A DNA stretch of 8,765 nt from the NCBI GenBank assembly GCA_023435965.1, contig JAEZLC010000153.1:1-8765 (forward strand), read 5' to 3'. Shown here in pieces: positions 5,550-8,765 of this stretch (its first letter is position 1; each line of letters opens with the position of its first letter). A program made the translations under genes and the position numbers. Origin of the DNA: Cyanobacteria bacterium OH_CDB_58. Lineage in GTDB: Bacteria > Cyanobacteriota > Vampirovibrionia > Gastranaerophilales > Gastranaerophilaceae. A model generated the notes under the pieces. It was not told the DNA's origin. It saw only the letters and a list, made by a program, of their open reading frames with translations, and did not search any database.

Positions 5550-7379
5550 ATGGCACCATTTTTTATAAACAGAATAAGAGCATCAATAACTGACATTATA
5601 AGGTCAATGGGTTTGGTGTTCGGAGACATAGGAACCAGCCCTATTTATACGCTTACGGTAATATTTTTAACGACTCAAATAACAGCAGAAAACGTTGTAA
5701 GCATCCTTTCATTAATAATATGGACACTTCTGCTTGTTGTAACCGTACAATATACCTGGCTTGCGATGAGCTTAAGTAAAAAAGGTGAAGGCGGCGAAAT
5801 CGTACTAAACGAGCTCTTAAAAAAGGTTCTTAAACCAGGAAGAGCACTTGTCTTTTTTACATTTCTAACTTATGTCGGGATTTCTCTTTTAATTGGCGAC
5901 AGCGTAATAACTCCGGCTATCAGTATATTATCTGCGGTGGAAGGTTTAAAACTCATTGAGCCCTTAAGCCACATAACTCAAACATCAATTCTAATAATAA
6001 CTTTAATAATAACCATTTCTCTTTTTGCAATCCAAAAAAAGGGGACAGAGACTATCTCAAAAATATTCGGACCCATAATGCTTATATGGTTTTTAAGCCT
6101 TGGTGTTTTTGGACTTATTTCCATTTCAGGCTGCCCTAGCGTTTTACAAGCATTCAACCCTATGCATGGGATTAACTTTTTAACCCACCATGGCTTCGCA
6201 GGCTTTTTTGTACTTTCTGAAGTTATTCTTTGCGCAACAGGTGCAGAGGCATTATATGCTGACATGGGGCATCTTGGAAGAAAACCCATTACTAAAGGCT
6301 GGGTAGTTGTCGGAAGTGCGTTGATTTTAAATTATCTTGGACAAGGAGCCTTTTTAATAAATAACCCAGGAGCCAAGAACCTTTTATTCTCGATGGTTAT
6401 GCACCAAAAACCAATCCTATATATTCCCTTCTTAATTGTAAGTATTCTTGCAACAATCATTGCCTCTCAGGCAATGATCAGCGGGCTTTTCTCCGTTGTT
6501 TATCAGGGAATCAACACAAGAATGTTCCCTCTGTTCAAAGTAGATTATACTTCCGAAAAAATCAGCTCTCAAATATATATAGGCAGTGCCAACTGGTTCT
6601 TGCTGTTTTTTGTAGTACTAATAATATTCTTATTTAAAGAATCCGCGAACTTAGCAGCAGCATACGGGTTTGCCGTTACCGGAACCATTTCTATAACCGC
6701 AATTATGATGAGTACAATATTCTATTTAAGAAAAAAATATATTCACGCTTTTATTTCTCTTGGCCTATTAGCGGTAGATATTTGCTTCTTTGTTGCAACG
6801 TGTTCAAAAATCCCTCACGGTGCATACTGGTCAATAATAATAGCTTCGATGCCACTGTTTCTCATTCTTTTATACACAAAAGGACAGCAGGCTTTATATA
6901 AATCAATGGTGTTGATGGATAAAGAGACCTTCTTGGAAAAATACAACATGATTTATTCAAACCTTTCAAAAGTCAAAGGAACGGCCCTGTTCTTCTCGAG
7001 AGGGGTTGAGCAAGTACCTCCATACATTATCCAGACAATGTTTACAAACAACATAATGTATACCGAGAACATCTTTGTTCAAATAAACAAAACAAGTGAG
7101 GCCTACGGGCTTATATATGACCTAACTCCGGTCACAGAAGGATTAACCATTCTAAAAATCAACGCAGGATATATGGAAATATTCCACCTTGAAAATATCC
7201 TGAAAAAATTAAACATAAAAGAAAAAGTAATCTTTTACGGCGTTGAAGACATAGAAACAAACAACCCGTTTTGGGGAATTTTTGCTTTCATCAAAAAAAT
7301 AACCCCGACTTTTGTTAGCTTCTATAACCTGCCTGCCCATAAAATCCATGGGGTTATCACTAAAGTTAAAATAAAATAA
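5550..7379 (+). CDS. kup: Kup/HAK/KT family potassium uptake protein
   Basis: This 609-residue inner-membrane K+ transporter (E. coli Kup: 622) brings in K+ together with protons. Residues about 15-443 hold roughly twelve hydrophobic segments; residues 444-609 form the cytoplasmic C-terminal domain. Family motifs run in order: GDIGTSPIYT (25-34), GEGGEIVLNEL (79-89), GDSVITPAISILSAVEGLK (116-134), TGAEALYADMGHLG (230-243), LNYLGQGAFLI (260-270), ASQAMISGLFS (305-315) and ANLAAAYGFAVTGTISIT (366-383). D26, D117 and E233 occupy the positions of the acidic residues D23, E116 and E229 of E. coli Kup implicated in cation/proton transport. GDS at 116-118 replaces the more common GDG. The gene starts 16 bases after hydE and is very probably co-transcribed with it. 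The leader is too short for the c-di-AMP riboswitch that controls K+ uptake genes in some bacteria. A hairpin with a T-run follows the stop codon. Confidence 0.97.
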   Translation: MAPFFINRIRASITDIIRSMGLVFGDIGTSPIYTLTVIFLTTQITAENVVSILSLIIWTLLLVVTVQYTWLAMSLSKKGEGGEIVLNELLKKVLKPGRALVFFTFLTYVGISLLIGDSVITPAISILSAVEGLKLIEPLSHITQTSILIITLIITISLFAIQKKGTETISKIFGPIMLIWFLSLGVFGLISISGCPSVLQAFNPMHGINFLTHHGFAGFFVLSEVILCATGAEALYADMGHLGRKPITKGWVVVGSALILNYLGQGAFLINNPGAKNLLFSMVMHQKPILYIPFLIVSILATIIASQAMISGLFSVVYQGINTRMFPLFKVDYTSEKISSQIYIGSANWFLLFFVVLIIFLFKESANLAAAYGFAVTGTISITAIMMSTIFYLRKKYIHAFISLGLLAVDICFFVATCSKIPHGAYWSIIIASMPLFLILLYTKGQQALYKSMVLMDKETFLEKYNMIYSNLSKVKGTALFFSRGVEQVPPYIIQTMFTNNIMYTENIFVQINKTSEAYGLIYDLTPVTEGLTILKINAGYMEIFHLENILKKLNIKEKVIFYGVEDIETNNPFWGIFAFIKKITPTFVSFYNLPAHKIHGVITKVKIK

Positions 7380-7404
7380 CCCGAAGCGGGAATAAAAAAA
7401 TTCT

Positions 7405-7440
7405 GCCATTTACATAAAATATGTAAATGGCTCATTTTTT
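7405..7440 (+). terminator. Hairpin with T-run between kup and the alcohol dehydrogenase
   Basis: A perfect 12-bp inverted repeat, GCCATTTACATA (7405-7416) and TATGTAAATGGC (7420-7431), closes on an AAA loop. It is preceded by seven A (7394-7400) and followed, after TCA, by six T (7435-7440), which is the layout of an intrinsic terminator. The stem is AT-rich with its GC pairs at the base, and the T-run starts 3 bases late, so termination may be partial. The next gene's AGGAG begins at 7441, immediately after the T-run. Confidence 0.65.
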
Positions 7441-7445
7441 AGGAG
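7441..7445 (+). promoter_or_regulatory. Ribosome binding site of the alcohol dehydrogenase
   Basis: AGGAG, 6 bases before the ATG at 7452, is the strongest Shine-Dalgarno in the window. It abuts the T-run of the preceding hairpin, so any transcript reaching this gene must either read through the hairpin or carry it in its leader. Confidence 0.8.
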
Positions 7446-7451
7446 AAAACT

Positions 7452-8663
7452 ATGTGGGAAAAAGACATAAATATTCATCAAATAAAAGAAATAAGGTTAA
7501 AGTCAAATGTGTTCTTCGGAGTTGGCGCAATAACAAAAATTAACGATATTGCAAGCGAATTAAAAGAAAAAAATATTGATAAAATAATAGTTTTAGCAGG
7601 AAAAAACTCCTACAAGACCATTGGAGCATGGGATCCCATAGAAAAAGCCCTTATTAAACATAATATAGAATATGTCATCTACGAAGGCGTTTTGCCAAAC
7701 CCAACGACTCATCAAATCGATGAAGCAACAAAAATGGCAAAGGATTTCGGTGCCCAGGCAGTACTCCCCATTGGAGGAGGTTCAGCAATAGACACGGGGA
7801 AAAGTGTTGCAATTCTTCTGAAATATCCAGATAAAAACGCAACCGAACTTTATCAATACGAATTTACTCCAAACAAAGCGGTACCGATAATAGCAGTAAA
7901 CACGACTCACGGGACAGGAACAGAGGTCAACAGATTTGCCGTTGCAACAATACCGGAAAAAGACTACAAGCCTGTAATTGCCTACGATTGCATTTACCCG
8001 ACATATTCGATAGACGATCCTCAACTTACCACATTCTTGCCTCTTAACCAGACTATATTTGTTTCTGTAGATGCGGTCAATCACGTTATTGAATCATCTA
8101 CAACAAAAACCGCATCACCAATGTCTTTGACGCTGGCAAAAGAAACCATAAGACTTGTTGCAAAGTATTTACCAAAAGCAATAAAAGACCAGCAGGATTT
8201 AGAAGCCAGATATTACCTTCATTATGCTTCTATGATTGCAGGAACGAGCTTTGACAACGGCTTGCTGCACTATACACACGCACTTGAACATCCTTTAAGT
8301 GCTCTAAAACACAAGCTTTCACACGGCCTAGGATTAGCAATGCTTTTACCTGCGGTTGTAAAATATATTTATAAAGAAAAATACAATACTTTGTCTGATA
8401 TTTTATCTCCAATAATCCCCGGGCTCGAGGCCTCTGCGAACAATGGAGAATATTGTGCAAAAGAGCTTGAAAAATGGCTCATAAGTATAGGCATAAAAGT
8501 GAAGCTCAAGGACGAAGGCTTTAGCGAAGAAGATATTCCGCAACTGGTAAATCTTGCCTTCAACACACCCTCTCTCGGAACTTTATTATCTTTTGCACCA
8601 ATTCATGCCACCAAGGAATTGGTCGAAAATATTTACAGAGAATCATTAACTTTTTATAATTAA
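7452..8663 (+). CDS. Iron-containing alcohol dehydrogenase (group III)
   Basis: This 403-residue cytoplasmic NAD(P)-dependent oxidoreductase most likely interconverts an aldehyde and an alcohol to reoxidise reduced cofactor during fermentation. The N-terminal domain shows FFGVGA (21-26), the nucleotide-binding GGGSAIDTGK (108-117) and THGTGTEVNRFAV (152-164). The metal-binding domain has D207 and H211 in VDAVNHVIES, then H276 in THALEHPLS, conserved H280, and H291 in LSHGLGLAMLLP, giving the four ligands of the FucO/AdhB type. One residue more than in E. coli FucO separates the last two ligands. Length is near the family norm of 380-400, and neither an acyl-CoA domain nor a signal peptide is present. 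The start is fixed by AGGAG six bases upstream. It lies 72 bases after kup with a hairpin between, and a strong terminator follows. The substrate (ethanol, butanol, lactaldehyde, propanediol or another) cannot be deduced. Confidence 0.95.
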   Translation: MWEKDINIHQIKEIRLKSNVFFGVGAITKINDIASELKEKNIDKIIVLAGKNSYKTIGAWDPIEKALIKHNIEYVIYEGVLPNPTTHQIDEATKMAKDFGAQAVLPIGGGSAIDTGKSVAILLKYPDKNATELYQYEFTPNKAVPIIAVNTTHGTGTEVNRFAVATIPEKDYKPVIAYDCIYPTYSIDDPQLTTFLPLNQTIFVSVDAVNHVIESSTTKTASPMSLTLAKETIRLVAKYLPKAIKDQQDLEARYYLHYASMIAGTSFDNGLLHYTHALEHPLSALKHKLSHGLGLAMLLPAVVKYIYKEKYNTLSDILSPIIPGLEASANNGEYCAKELEKWLISIGIKVKLKDEGFSEEDIPQLVNLAFNTPSLGTLLSFAPIHATKELVENIYRESLTFYN

Positions 8664-8681
8664 TTTTTTCAATAAAAATTC

Positions 8682-8720
8682 AAAAAGATAAGCCTTTTTT
8701 ATAGCAGGTTTATCTTTTTT
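8682..8720 (+). terminator. Intrinsic terminator after the alcohol dehydrogenase
   Basis: AAAAAGATAAGCC (8682-8694) pairs with GGTTTATCTTTTT (8707-8719) over 13 positions with one G-U wobble, around a 12-base loop. The 3' arm ends in a run of six T (8715-8720). It starts 18 bases after the dehydrogenase stop and ends the plus-strand block. The A-rich 5' arm means it could also work for a transcript arriving on the minus strand. Confidence 0.88.
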
Positions 8721-8754
8721 GTTTGAAAAAAGTAAATTTTTTACTCTTTTAGTG

Positions 8755-8763
8755 TGATATTAT
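8755..8763 (+). promoter_or_regulatory. Possible extended -10 element for a gene beyond the right edge
   Basis: TGATATTAT has the form TGn plus TATTAT (five of six to consensus), but no -35 hexamer is found at 17-18 bases. It lies after the terminator, where a new transcription unit might begin. The evidence is weak and the downstream sequence is missing. Confidence 0.2.
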
Positions 8764-8765
8764 TC

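Noticed and set aside
5978..6289. 103-codon minus-strand open frame inside kup
   Set aside because: It is antisense to conserved Kup motifs and shows no domain, start signal or neighbour that would support it.
7380..7390. Small hairpin CCCG-AAG-CGGG right after the kup stop
   Set aside because: The stem has only four pairs and is followed by A rather than T on the plus strand, so it is not an intrinsic terminator for kup. On the minus strand no gene needs terminating here.
8731..8750. Second hairpin AGTAAA/TTTACT near the right edge, followed by CTTTT
   Set aside because: It is a six-pair, almost purely AT stem with an interrupted T-run; the convincing terminator is just upstream, so this is probably chance in AT-rich DNA.

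Overview
The window is a low-GC bacterial chromosome segment carrying six protein-coding genes in two divergent blocks. There are no RNA genes, insertion sequences, CRISPR arrays or prophage genes that I can recognise. The gene mix (an [FeFe]-hydrogenase maturase, an iron-type alcohol dehydrogenase, a Kup potassium transporter and a surface-glycan-type glycosyltransferase cassette) fits a strictly anaerobic, fermentative, probably host-associated bacterium. Gut lineages such as Gastranaerophilales/Melainabacteria or Elusimicrobia-like bacteria come to mind, but this is an impression from gene style and base composition, not a demonstrated placement.

Left block, minus strand (4332 down to 1): a three-gene glycosyltransferase operon. 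The first gene encodes a family 8 glycosyltransferase (GT8) fused to about 500 residues of predicted coiled coil, which contains six tandem 22-residue repeats in exact register. Nine bases later comes a complete family 2 glycosyltransferase (GT2, 412 aa). It overlaps by four bases (ATGA) a second, clearly paralogous GT2 that runs off the left edge after 245 codons. Together they look like part of a locus that builds or decorates a surface polysaccharide, lipopolysaccharide or glycoprotein glycan.

Centre (4333-4501): a short divergent intergenic region with a candidate promoter for each direction.

Right block, plus strand (4502-8663): hydE, the radical-SAM maturase of [FeFe] hydrogenase, is followed after 16 bases by kup, a proton-coupled K+ uptake protein, and after 72 bases by an iron-containing alcohol dehydrogenase. 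A perfect 12-bp hairpin with a T-run lies between kup and the dehydrogenase, directly against the latter's ribosome binding site, so it could be a terminator or a leaky attenuator. A strong intrinsic terminator follows the dehydrogenase. hydE and the dehydrogenase both serve disposal of fermentative reducing power (as H2 or as alcohol); kup has no obvious metabolic link to them.

No gene-free stretch exceeds 300 bases. The most unusual object is the GT8-coiled-coil fusion with its 22-residue repeat array. I see no evidence of a wholly new multi-gene system.
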